A DNA stretch of 33,297 bases from Blautia sp. OF03-15BH (GCF_003463065.1 NZ_QSCM01000015.1:1-33297), one strand, 5' to 3'; shown: positions 7,315-14,801, counted from the stretch's first letter. The notes: generated by a model from the sequence alone, not told the origin. Numbers and translations: made by a program.

Positions 7315-7726
7315 TCGTGATTGCCTCCGGTGTTTCTTTTCTTGTCATAAAACAGATCGGATCTTTTCGGAAGCCAAAGGGTTCATAAAACTGTTCAGCC
7401 TCTTCCGTGATCAGCATTCCCAGCAGGGAACGGTATGTGTCTTCTGCCGTAATCGCCTTTAGGAGAGAGGCGCCCACACCCCTGTGCCGGAAATCTGCAT
7501 CCACAACAACATCACAAATATAATACTGGGTGGCATAGTCTGTTATCACTCTTGCAAATCCGATTTGTTTTCCGTCGGCGGTATAGGCTCCATAGCAGAT
7601 AGAGTGTTTCCATGACTCCATAATTGCTTCTTTCTTTCTGTTGCATGCCCATACGGTCTGTGATAGAAGGCGAAGTACGGTTTCTGTTTGCAGAGCATCT
7701 AGCCCTTTTTTAATATGTATTTCCAT
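7307..7726 (-). CDS. GNAT family N-acetyltransferase
   Basis: A 139-residue GNAT protein. The acetyl-CoA binding segment VVVDADFRHRGVGASLLKAI carries the R-x-x-G-x-G/A signature at about residues 78-86, and the order of strands is normal. The end (EQFYEPFGFRKDPICFMTRK) is the usual GNAT F-Y-x-x-x-G-F motif. The substrate cannot be read from the sequence; placed between two MATE exporters and near a nitroreductase, modification of a toxic small molecule is an inference. AAAGGAGA precedes the start by 7 bases; the stop overlaps the next gene. Confidence 0.9.
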   Translation of the reverse strand: MEIHIKKGLDALQTETVLRLLSQTVWACNRKKEAIMESWKHSICYGAYTADGKQIGFARVITDYATQYYICDVVVDADFRHRGVGASLLKAITAEDTYRSLLGMLITEEAEQFYEPFGFRKDPICFMTRKETPEAITNE

Positions 7727-7748
7727 ATCGTCTCTCCTTTTCCTGTTC

Positions 7749-9110
7749 TTACTGTGTTTTTGTACCGCTGCAAAGCGTTTCTTTTTTTCTGCCTGCTCGG
7801 AAGATCAGAAGCGCCAGAACGAATGTTGCCGTTTCTGTGACAGGGAAGGACAGCCAGATCCCTGTAATCTTCAGGAGTTTTTCCAGACCCCACATGAATG
7901 AAATGAGCAGCAGAAACTGACGCAGTAGCTGGATCAGCATACTTGGAAAGACCTGTTCTGTTGCCTGAAGATAGGTGGAGATCATGGTAGACCATCCGCA
8001 GAACAGGTAGCTGACCGCCATAATCCGCATAGCGGATATTCCAAAGGAACGCATGGATTCCGACGCCGTAAATAATCCCAAAAGCTGCGCCGGAAAGAGG
8101 ATGACGGTCAATGTTCCCAGTATCATCATACCGGAGACCAAAGCGGTTCCGTAGCGGAAAGCAGAGTGCAGCCTATCTCTGTTTCCCGCACCGTAGTTAA
8201 ACCGCATAATAGGAAGACAGCCCTGGATCAGCCCGTTGACCGTCATGACAATCAACTGCTGCACCTTAAAATACGCACCGAAGAAAGCGATTGCCGTATC
8301 GGAATAGGCGACCAGAAAAAAGTTTACAAAAGTCACCATAAAAGAACTAAGGGCATTCATAATAAAAGACGGCAGTCCAAGGGTGAAAATACGGCCAATC
8401 AGCCACTTTTGCAAATGAAATCCTTTGATCTTTATCCGCACTTTCTGCTTTTTGCCCAGCAGCAAGGCAAATGCCAAAATCATGGATAACAAATAGCCCG
8501 CAACAGTAGCCACCGCAGCGCCACGGATTCCCATAGCCGGAAAAACACCAATACCAAAAATTAGGAGTGGGTCGAATACAAAATTAACGACCACTCCTGC
8601 AATCTGGAAGCACATGGGAGCAACCATGTTCCCGGTAGCCTGTATCATCTTCTGGATTGCGATATGCGCCATGTTAGGAATTTGCATGAACGAACATACG
8701 CTCATATAGGCCATACTCAACTGATAAATTTCTTCATTATTGGTGAATGCTCCAAAGTAGGGTTTCATAATCAGTAATGACAGAAGATTGAGCAAAGCAC
8801 CAATTCCAAAGGCCAGTAACAATCCATGTGTGACGGTGGTATTTGCCTCATCCTGCTTTTTCTCCCCAAGATACCCTGCAATCAGTACATTCACGCCGAC
8901 ACCGATCCAGATAGACGCCGCATTCATCAGTGTTGTAATCGGGAATGACAGAGAAACAGCCGTTAGTGCATTCTCACTCAACCGCGCTATAAACGCACTG
9001 TCTATCAGATTATAGGAATATTGCAGGAACATGGAGATTAGCGGCGGTATCGACATTTGCCAAATGAGCCTTCCAACAGGAGCAACCGCCATTTTATTAT
9101 TGGTCTGCAT
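7749..9110 (-). CDS. MATE family multidrug efflux transporter (second)
   Basis: A 453-residue MATE protein, a distant paralogue of the one at 5935-7314. Family marks include LIWQMSIPPLISMFLQYSYN and LIDSAFIARL at the start, FDPLLIFGIGVFPAMGI in the middle and GLIQGCLPIMRFNYGAG in the second half. The start at 9110 (MQTNNKMAVAPVG) is chosen because GAGGAGGG lies 5 bases before it; the frame stays open upstream but that stretch is not MATE-like and overlaps the nitroreductase gene. Two non-identical MATE genes in one operon may form separate pumps with different substrates. Confidence 0.92.
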   Translation of the reverse strand: MQTNNKMAVAPVGRLIWQMSIPPLISMFLQYSYNLIDSAFIARLSENALTAVSLSFPITTLMNAASIWIGVGVNVLIAGYLGEKKQDEANTTVTHGLLLAFGIGALLNLLSLLIMKPYFGAFTNNEEIYQLSMAYMSVCSFMQIPNMAHIAIQKMIQATGNMVAPMCFQIAGVVVNFVFDPLLIFGIGVFPAMGIRGAAVATVAGYLLSMILAFALLLGKKQKVRIKIKGFHLQKWLIGRIFTLGLPSFIMNALSSFMVTFVNFFLVAYSDTAIAFFGAYFKVQQLIVMTVNGLIQGCLPIMRFNYGAGNRDRLHSAFRYGTALVSGMMILGTLTVILFPAQLLGLFTASESMRSFGISAMRIMAVSYLFCGWSTMISTYLQATEQVFPSMLIQLLRQFLLLISFMWGLEKLLKITGIWLSFPVTETATFVLALLIFRAGRKKETLCSGTKTQ

Positions 9111-9132
9111 ACTTTCCCTCCTCTCCACAAAT

Positions 9133-9161
9133 TGTCCGGCGCAAAAAAATTGCGCCGGACA
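9133..9161. terminator. Strong hairpin between nitroreductase and MATE genes
   Basis: Perfect 12-base arms TGTCCGGCGCAA (9133-9144) and TTGCGCCGGACA (9150-9161) with a 5-base A/T loop, immediately after the nitroreductase stop codon. The minus-strand sequence that follows (TTTGTGGAG) is not a U-tract, so it may act as a partial terminator or processing/stabilising element that lowers MATE relative to nitroreductase. Confidence 0.5.
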
Positions 9162-9169
9162 GCGGGACA

Positions 9170-9691
9170 TTAAATCCGAACAATATAGTTTTGTTTGCGT
9201 GCAGCGGGATGACCGGCTTCCTGGGCCGGATAACCCAATGCAATCGCCCCGACGCCACGCAAGGTTTCCGGTAGCTTCCACTCCCGCAGGAGAGCCTTGC
9301 CGCTTTCACTGTCAAAAATCTCACGTTCCCGATGTACCCATACGGTTCCCAGGCCAAGGGCATGGGCAGCGAGCATCATATTTTCAAGGACGCAGCTTCC
9401 GTCCTCAACAAAGGTGTTTGCGGAGCCATCTGCCAAAACCAGGATCACGACAGGTGCGCCATAATAAGGGTCTGTGTTGCTCCCCATCACTTCTGCGTTT
9501 AGTTTTGCAATCTCCTTCCTATATTTTGGGTCCGTAATTGCAATGATGGTTGGAGATTGATGTCCTCCGCCGGTAGGAGCGTAAGTCCCTGCTTCCAGTA
9601 CAGCGTCCAAAGCCTCGGAGGGGACAAACTCTGATTTATAAGCCCTTACACTGCGGCGCGTCTTGATCAGAGATAAGAAGTTGTTTTCCAT
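9170..9691 (-). CDS. Nitroreductase family protein (FMN)
   Basis: A 173-residue flavin oxidoreductase of the nitroreductase superfamily. The N-terminal FMN phosphate-binding motif TRRSVRAYKSEFV is at about residues 10-22. AGTYAPTGGGHQSPTIIAIT (about 34-53) and the VWVHREREIF / ALGYPAQE segments complete the fold. It would reduce nitro compounds, quinones or similar electrophiles with NAD(P)H; the real substrate is unknown. GGAGG stands 10 bases before the ATG. It is the first gene of the minus-strand cassette and has a 126-base leader containing an intrinsic terminator, so its expression is probably conditional. Confidence 0.9.
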   Translation of the reverse strand: MENNFLSLIKTRRSVRAYKSEFVPSEALDAVLEAGTYAPTGGGHQSPTIIAITDPKYRKEIAKLNAEVMGSNTDPYYGAPVVILVLADGSANTFVEDGSCVLENMMLAAHALGLGTVWVHREREIFDSESGKALLREWKLPETLRGVGAIALGYPAQEAGHPAARKQNYIVRI

Positions 9692-9737
9692 AAAAAATCA
9701 TCCTCCATTCTGTCAACATTTCCGAGATGCAGGCAAC

Positions 9738-9775
9738 AAAAAAGCCACACAACTATCACTAGACAGTTGTGTGGC
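9738..9775 (-). terminator. Leader terminator / attenuator of the efflux cassette
   Basis: On the minus strand the perfect 11-base arms GCCACACAACT and AGTTGTGTGGC (9744-9754 and 9765-9775) are followed directly by six Us. It lies between the cassette promoter (9824-9852) and the nitroreductase start (9691), which is where an attenuator sits. The leader segment at 9802-9809 (minus strand TTGAGTGG) can pair 7 of 8 with the first terminator arm, giving a possible antiterminator. Confidence 0.65.
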
Positions 9776-9823
9776 AAAAAGATGACCGAATCCGGAAAAG
9801 TCCACTCAAATTTTACGGTTATT

Positions 9824-9852
9824 ATTATAGCGAACTTTCAGGAGACCGTCAA
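9824..9852 (-). promoter_or_regulatory. Promoter of the nitroreductase-MATE cassette
   Basis: Minus strand TTGACG (9847-9852), exactly 17 bases, then TATAAT (9824-9829). Transcription would start near 9817 and cross the terminator hairpin before reaching the first gene. Confidence 0.75.
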
Positions 9853-9917
9853 GCATCAATCATTACGGAATTGTGGAGGCTGTCTATTGCTTTTTTGTGT
9901 TACTTTATGGCACATGA

Positions 9918-11054
9918 GCATCATTTGAAGGTATTAACCGTCCAAACGAAGATGGCACGGTTACAGAATTAGACGGCTTGGCAGCTATCAAGTACAAACA
10001 AGATTTATATAAAACATCCGCTGGTGAAGTGACCCCGGATAGGATTAAATCGGCTTTGGAAACTTATCAAAGCTGCGTTCGAGAATATGGGCCAGTCGAG
10101 GAAGAGGGCCTTCCTCTGGCTGTAAATATTGAAAAAATCGTCCCGATCCGTCCCTTGCTGAAAGGTCTGTCCGAAGCGTTTGCTGATCCATTAACAGGCA
10201 TTGGTGCTGATTTAATGGATATTGACCCGAATGACATTGACGGAGCCTATTATGAAAAGTGCGCAGAACATTTACAGGATGTCATGCGAAATGAGCAAAG
10301 AGAAAACGAAACCGCACAGCAGAAAGCTCTTGAAAAATATTCAGAACTTGATACGCCATTTTATCTTCATTCTGGAATTTCTAAAGATGCATTTGATTAT
10401 ATTGAGTTTTATATTTTGTTCCTTGCTATTTTGTGTGTGGCAATCGCAACATCTACTTTCGCCGGAGAATATCAAACGGGCGGTGACAGCATCCTGCGAA
10501 CCACCAAATACGGGCATAAACAATTAGCAATTACCAAAATTCTGGCGGCATTTACACTTTTCGTTGTTACTTTCCTTGTCGGGATCACGGTACACATTCT
10601 GATTTTAGATGCAGCGTTCGGGACGGATTGCTTAAAAACATCGTTTCAGATGCGATACTCTATCATTAATCTGCCAAACATCAATCTGGGGCAGTTGCAG
10701 ATAATTCTCGCAGCAGCGGGCTTACTTTCTGTATTAGCAACGGTTAGCTGTACGTTGTTCCTGTCTGCAAAATGTAAAGACACATTGACAGTTTTGCTGA
10801 TCTCTATTGTAGTTCTTCTCATGCCGCTTTTTGCTTATGTAGCGATGGGAGCAACATGGCTCTCTACCATACTTCCATCTGCCGGAATTGGTATGCAGAA
10901 CAATTTCCTTTCTCAGCTTGCAGATTTCAATTATCTGAATATCGTTGGAATGAGTTTCTGGACACCGCATGTTATTTTGATTTCGGCAGGAATTGAATTA
11001 TTTGTGTTTACATTCTTGGCGATTCATTCCTATTGCAGACATCAGGTAGCATAA
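9918..11054 (+). pseudogene. ABC-2 type permease, 5'-truncated
   Basis: About 378 codons of an ABC transporter permease. The open frame starts right after a TGA at 9915 with ASFEGINRPNEDGTVTELDG; a large extracellular domain follows and then six helices (for example FYILFLAILCVAIATSTFAG, ILAAFTLFVVTFLVGITVHI, VLLISIVVLLMPLFAYVAMG). The first membrane helix and its leading cytoplasmic residues, expected at the N-terminus of this family, are absent. A TTG at 9978 could start translation but has no ribosome site. Together with the ATPase fragment at 5848-5919 it marks a transporter operon broken by the MATE cassette. Confidence 0.75.
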
Positions 11055-11091
11055 AAGAAGTTCAAAATAGAACGAATAGGTTATCTGCAGC

Positions 11092-11118
11092 GCGACGGCA
11101 AAAGAAAAAAGCCGTCGC
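11092..11118. terminator. Hairpin after the permease remnant
   Basis: GCGACGGC (11092-11099) and GCCGTCGC (11111-11118) are perfect arms with an A-rich loop, about 40 bases after the permease stop. No clear U-tract follows; it may work with the next hairpin. Confidence 0.4.
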
Positions 11119-11145
11119 AGAGCAGACACATTTTCACGCGCCTAT

Positions 11146-11180
11146 GAAACGGCGGCTTTGATTTTCAGAACCGCCGTTTC
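11146..11180. terminator. Perfect 10-base hairpin, likely terminator
   Basis: GAAACGGCGG (11146-11155) and CCGCCGTTTC (11171-11180) are perfect arms with a T-rich loop. The run TTTCTTTG on the plus strand makes it a plausible terminator for the rightward transcript. It separates that unit from the convergent small gene at 11263-11502. Confidence 0.55.
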
Positions 11181-11262
11181 TTTGCATTTGCACAAACCTA
11201 TGATGAATTTTCCAGAAATATTGTGGTTAATAGCGATTTAAACTGTTGTATTTGTTTAAAAA

Positions 11263-11502
11263 TTAAAAAATATCTAATGAGTCTTCCGCATCTACCCACA
11301 TCTGCAAATTTCCATCAAGATATAATTTTGCATACTCAAGTGGTTCATCAATGGCAAGAGCATTTAATGCACAGTCTGATCCAGGTGTGGTTTTTAAATT
11401 CTTTTCTGCTTCCCAACAATCAATGCGGAGCATATAACCAGCCGAGGTATAAACATCAATGCTATTGCGTTGTGGATTGTATTCTGCAAATATTGTTCTC
11501 AT
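11263..11502 (-). CDS. Small conserved protein (DUF6061-like)
   Basis: A 79-residue acidic protein starting MRTIFAEYNPQRNSIDVYTS. The start at 11502 is preferred because AAGGAGA lies 9 bases upstream; an ATG seven codons earlier overlaps that site. It resembles, from memory, the DUF6061 family that occurs near the ends of Lachnospiraceae mobile elements; no function is known. The sequence shows short beta strands (IDVYTSAGYMLRIDC) and no membrane segment or catalytic motif. It is convergent with the cargo genes and the last gene before the right end of the element. Confidence 0.65.
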   Translation of the reverse strand: MRTIFAEYNPQRNSIDVYTSAGYMLRIDCWEAEKNLKTTPGSDCALNALAIDEPLEYAKLYLDGNLQMWVDAEDSLDIF

Positions 11503-11614
11503 CGTATCGAATCTCCTTATCATTCAATCAGTTATCAGTTACAAAAATCAGAAGCATTTTAATCAGTTCACCATGTCACTTTTATTTTGTGTTATACTGT
11601 TTTATAGATTTTTC

Positions 11615-11691
11615 TTGCCCTTGTATTTGCCCTTATCAGAGTTCGTAAACACTGGTGGGACGATATAACACAAGGGAAACAATAAGGGAAA
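11615..11691. promoter_or_regulatory. Right-end integrase arm sites (four copies)
   Basis: TTGCCCTTGT (11615-11624) and TTGCCCTTAT (11627-11636) on the plus strand, then inverted copies CAAGGGAAAC (11671-11680) and ATAAGGGAAA (11682-11691). The two direct copies are 12 bases apart, the same spacing as at the left end (139 and 151). Role inferred from this symmetry. Confidence 0.6.
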
Positions 11692-11733
11692 GCTCACCTG
11701 CGACAAATCCAGTGTTTTCAATGGTTTGCGGAG

Positions 11734-11766
11734 AATTTAATAACAAAATATAACAGTTATTAAATT
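11734..11766. repeat. Perfect 11-base inverted repeat beside attR
   Basis: AATTTAATAAC (11734-11744) and GTTATTAAATT (11756-11766) with an 11-base spacer, ending 19 bases before the right core. An AT-rich dyad here could bind Xis or a host bending protein, or be an old promoter/operator. No equivalent is seen beside attL. The rest of 11503-11810 holds only the arm sites and attR. Confidence 0.45.
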
Positions 11767-11785
11767 TCTTAAAACAGGTGAAATC

Positions 11786-11804
11786 TCAATCGGAATTTGT
11801 GGAG
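11786..11804. repeat. attR core, 19-base direct repeat
   Basis: Exact copy of TCAATCGGAATTTGTGGAG found at 55-73. Its last bases are part of the GGAGG ribosome binding site (11801-11805) of the GNAT gene starting at 11811, so the element entered just upstream of that gene and restored its ribosome site. Confidence 0.8.
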
Positions 11805-11810
11805 GTAAGT

Positions 11811-12251
11811 ATGATAGTACCTGTAGATGAAACAAATCTTCTTCAAGCCGCAACCATCCATTCAATATCCTGGAAGGAATCGCATCGTGCATTTTGTACT
11901 CCTGATTTCATAGAAACACACACGCCAGATCGGCAACGGGAGTATTTGAGAAACAAGATGAACAACGGAACAAAGCTCTATATGCTTATAGAAGAAAAAC
12001 CAATAGGGGTTGTTTCTGTAACAAAGGGTTTAATAGAGGATCTTTATATTCTTCCAGATATGCAAAACATGGGTTATGGAACGAAATTGTTACTATACGC
12101 AGTAGGCCAATGTACGGATACCCCTACGCTGTGGATTCTTGAGAATAATATAAATGCTGAGAGACTCTATCGTCGAATAGGCTTTAAGGAGACAGGGAGA
12201 AAGAACGCAATAACAAATAGACTTGATGAGATTGAGTTCGCATTGACATAA
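11811..12251 (+). CDS. GNAT family N-acetyltransferase
   Basis: A 146-residue GNAT protein. The middle carries the strand-turn-helix for acetyl-CoA (IEDLYILPDMQNMGYGTKLL, the Q/R-x-x-G-x-G/A loop at about residues 87-92), and the end has the ENNINAERLYRRIGFKETGR segment typical of the family. The substrate is unknown; GNATs of this type beside a methyltransferase in mobile DNA often modify drugs or proteins. The start at 11811 follows GGAGGTAAGT. An upstream in-frame ATG at 11778 lies inside the mobile element and was gained by integration. It belongs to the pre-existing island, not to the inserted element. Confidence 0.88.
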   Translation: MIVPVDETNLLQAATIHSISWKESHRAFCTPDFIETHTPDRQREYLRNKMNNGTKLYMLIEEKPIGVVSVTKGLIEDLYILPDMQNMGYGTKLLLYAVGQCTDTPTLWILENNINAERLYRRIGFKETGRKNAITNRLDEIEFALT

Positions 12252-12305
12252 ATTCAAGTTTGTCGAACACATGAAAATTTGAAGTTTACAGCGAGGTAAA
12301 AGTTT

Positions 12306-13070
12306 ATGAATAACTATAATGAAGTGAAAAAATCATTTGGTACACAAGCAGAGAAATTTGCTTCATATCATATGTCTAAGGCAGAATATACCGATTATTT
12401 GATTCGTAGTATTCAGGCAAAGGGCAATGAACATGCATTGGAGGTTGCTGCTGGAACCTGTATATGTGGAAGAGCAGTGGCTCCTTATGTTAAGGACATT
12501 ACTTGTTTGGATTTGACAGAAGCAATGTTGGAGCAGGGAAAAAAACTGGCAAAGCAAGAAGGTATTCAGAACATATCATTTGTATCGGGGAATGCGGAAT
12601 GCTTACCTTTTGAAGATGAAACATTTGACCTTGTGATTACAAGACTTTCATTGCACCATTTTGTTGAGCCTGAAAAGCCTTTTCGGGAGATGCAACGAGT
12701 TTTGAAAAAAGGTGGAAAACTTGTTATTTGGGATATGGTAGCGACTACAGAAGAATTGCGTGAAACTAATGACGCTATTGAAACGATGCGTGATAACTCA
12801 CATACAAGAATACTTAGCAGAGAAGAATTTGAAGCATTGTTTGAGGATGCTTTTGAGCTTCAGCTTGAAGAAACAACACTTGTTCCTGTAAATCTACAAA
12901 GTTGGATGGATTTGACAAGTACACCAGAGGATATTCAAAAAGATATTATTGATAAAATGGAATACGATTTGAATGGTGGAGATAAAACAGGTTTTAATCC
13001 CTATATCAAGGAGGGACAAATATGCTTTGACCATAGGTGGTTATTGCTGATTGGAAAAAAGGAAAACTAA
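12306..13070 (+). CDS. Class I SAM-dependent methyltransferase
   Basis: A 254-residue UbiE/Methyltransf_11-type enzyme. SAM-binding motif I is ALEVAAGTCICGRAVAPY (residues about 45-62), where the usual G-x-G-x-G is altered to A-A-G-T-C-I-C-G. The acidic motif II (ITCLDLTEAMLEQ) and motif IV (FDLVITRLSLHHF) are clear, and the C-terminal part is the usual helical cap. The methyl acceptor cannot be named. GAGGTAAAAGTTT precedes the start, 54 bases after the GNAT gene, so the two are likely co-transcribed. Confidence 0.85.
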   Translation: MNNYNEVKKSFGTQAEKFASYHMSKAEYTDYLIRSIQAKGNEHALEVAAGTCICGRAVAPYVKDITCLDLTEAMLEQGKKLAKQEGIQNISFVSGNAECLPFEDETFDLVITRLSLHHFVEPEKPFREMQRVLKKGGKLVIWDMVATTEELRETNDAIETMRDNSHTRILSREEFEALFEDAFELQLEETTLVPVNLQSWMDLTSTPEDIQKDIIDKMEYDLNGGDKTGFNPYIKEGQICFDHRWLLLIGKKEN

Positions 13071-13135
13071 TCCCCATTTATCAAGAAAAAGAAACTTTCA
13101 GTTTGTCGAACTGATAAAATCCCTTTAGGAACGAA

Positions 13136-13169
13136 AGGGTGCACTTCTATACTCTCCTATCGGGAGTAT
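13136..13169 (-). other. Second oriT-like site
   Basis: Minus strand AGAAGTGCACCCT (13136-13148) resembles the MobQ nick core, and is followed on the plus strand by an inverted repeat ATACTCTC (13149-13156) with GGGAGTAT (13162-13169), 7 of 8 plus one G-T pair. Core and hairpin have the same order and spacing as the oriT at 3118-3149, but the sequences differ. No relaxase gene follows it here. Confidence 0.55.
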
Positions 13170-13446
13170 GTGCGTCCTGCGGAGCTTCATTCCCAGTCAG
13201 CAGAAGAAAACTGCCCGACCGAGAATGTTTCGTCACTTCGTTCCGTCAAGGGAGCTACACTCCCTTGCGCCGCTTATGCGGCTATCCCTTGTGGACTTTC
13301 CGTCTGCAAACAGCATAAAATGCTGTTCGCCGCCAGCAAGTAAAACACAGTGTAAAGTTATGTTGCGGAAATGTAAACTTGAAGTGGTGGTGGCTGAAAG
13401 CGTTCATTGCTATAATGAAATCACCAAATCAAAGGAGGATTTCATT
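13170..13446. other. Non-coding stretch with hairpins
   Basis: This part of the 376-base gap between the methyltransferase and the XRE gene has no credible gene. It contains a perfect hairpin CAAGGGAG/CTCCCTTG (13247-13254 with 13260-13267) directly followed by GCCGC/GCGGC (13269-13273 with 13278-13282). Similar spacer DNA lies between oriT and the relaxase at 3150-3351. It ends in the AAAGGAGG ribosome site of the next gene. Confidence 0.5.
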
Positions 13447-14079
13447 ATGAAATTATCAGATAAGATTGTTAGGTTGAGAAAGTCCAATGGAATGTCACAG
13501 GAAGAGTTAGCTGATAAGCTGGGCGTATCAAGGCAAGCCATTTCCCGTTGGGAAATGGGAACAGCTATGCCAGATGCAACAAACATTCTTCAACTCAGTA
13601 GGCTGTTTCAGGTTACAACAGACTACTTGCTAAATGATGAATACCAAAGCGACAATGACCTGCCGAAGGTTAAGGAAGTCAAAACAGACGGCATCCACCA
13701 GATCATGATTTTTTTGATCACTCTTGAAGTGATGGTGTTGATCATTCAATTCATGTCTGTTATGATCCTGCAAAACATTTTCTTTGGTGTCCTAAGTTTT
13801 ATTCCTTTTATTGCTATGGTTGGAGGCTTTGAATACGCATATCAAAAAAAGGCAAATGAGCAGAATGAGAGAAGAGTGCAATTCCGCAAGCGATTTTACA
13901 AAGTCTCTGTATGGTTAGGCACATACTTCCCGCTTAGACTGTTGGTGATGGCGTTAGTACATTTTTATCCTTGCTCTATCAATTCGCTTGCTTTGGAATG
14001 TGTCATCGCCGTCCTCTATCTGATGACTGCTACCCTCATAACATTAGAGATTGAAAAACGCCATCTTTCAAAGAACTGA
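13447..14079 (+). CDS. XRE regulator with C-terminal membrane helices
   Basis: A 210-residue protein with a textbook Cro/CI helix-turn-helix at residues 5-60 (MSQEELADKLGVSRQAISRW, then EMGTAMPDATNILQLSRLFQ) fused to four predicted membrane helices between about 80 and 200 (for example IMIFLITLEVMVLIIQFMSV and IFFGVLSFIPFIAMVGGF). Membrane-tethered XRE proteins are common in Clostridia and are thought to sense envelope state. AAAGGAGG lies 8 bases before the start. A strong terminator follows (14108-14154), so it is a single-gene unit. Its target is unknown; no operator repeat is obvious nearby. Confidence 0.88.
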   Translation: MKLSDKIVRLRKSNGMSQEELADKLGVSRQAISRWEMGTAMPDATNILQLSRLFQVTTDYLLNDEYQSDNDLPKVKEVKTDGIHQIMIFLITLEVMVLIIQFMSVMILQNIFFGVLSFIPFIAMVGGFEYAYQKKANEQNERRVQFRKRFYKVSVWLGTYFPLRLLVMALVHFYPCSINSLALECVIAVLYLMTATLITLEIEKRHLSKN

Positions 14080-14107
14080 TTTTAGAACACAGCGAATACC
14101 GAAAATC

Positions 14108-14154
14108 AGACCGTTGACTGGTCGCACTATGCGAAAAGTCGGCGGTCTTTTTTT
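14108..14154 (+). terminator. Intrinsic terminator after the XRE gene
   Basis: AGACCG (14108-14113) pairs with CGGTCT (14143-14148), extended inside by GACT with AGTC across a small internal loop, followed by a run of seven Ts. Confidence 0.75.
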
Positions 14155-14186
14155 ATCCCCAAAATCAAAAAAGGAGGTCAAGCACA

Positions 14187-14783
14187 ATGGCAAAACCGAA
14201 AAACATTGAACAGCTCCGAGCCGACAAGGAACGAGCCGAGACGCAGCTTGCACAGGAACAGCACAAGCTGGAGGGTGAAGTGTTTCGCCAAAATCCACAG
14301 GACAAGTTTATTATGATTGTCGAGCTTTCGGATCATGGGGAATTTGACAGGCAGTTTCTGACGGAATTTCTAACAGAAATTCTTTGGCAGGAAGTGAAAG
14401 AGCGGTGCAGAAGTGTGGACTACATTTTATATGATGAATTTCAATGGATGCCTTTAGGGAAAGGAACTACATTGTCTGAAATGCTCCGAGAGGGCAGAAA
14501 AAGAGGAGTAGGCGTATGGCTGGCATCACAATTTCTTTCAGGGTGTAGTGCAGAAGCGATAGATACTCTGATGCAGGTAAACAATTTCCTGTTTTTTAAG
14601 CCAGCGAAGAGCAGCGAAAATACGATTGCCAAACTGATAGGGCAAAATTCCTGGAAGGAATGGAAAGATGCGCTATCTGGTTTAAAAGTAGGAGAATGCA
14701 TTGTGAGTGGACATTTTGCAATCAATCATAGAAGCAAAAGCCTGGATGGGGCGATTGCATGTAAAGTGGACAGCAGAAATTAA
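14187..14783 (+). pseudogene. Chimeric remnant: DUF3847-like start joined to conjugation ATPase end
   Basis: A 198-residue open frame that looks like two proteins joined. Residues 1-28 (MAKPKNIEQLRADKERAETQ onward) match the start of DUF3847-type mobilization proteins such as the one at 2757-3071. From about residue 30 the sequence changes to the C-terminal half of a VirB4/HerA-like conjugation ATPase: a Walker-B-like VDYILYDEFQW at about 89-99, VGVWLASQFLSG, and NNFLFFKPAKSSENTIAKLI. The Walker A half is missing. It has a good AAAGGAGG site and could be translated, but an ATPase without its P-loop should be inactive. It marks a deletion that removed most of a conjugation module. Confidence 0.65.
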
Positions 14784-14801
14784 GTAAGGAGGATCATACA
14801 T

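Noticed and set aside
9116..9136. Third copy of part of the attachment core (AATTTGTGGAG, minus strand) before the second MATE gene
   Set aside because: Only 11 bases match and they overlap a ribosome site region, so chance similarity of Shine-Dalgarno surroundings is enough to explain it.
9769..9972. Plus-strand frame of 67 codons beside the permease remnant
   Set aside because: It has no ribosome site, starts inside the terminator stem and covers the cassette promoter; it resembles nothing known to me.
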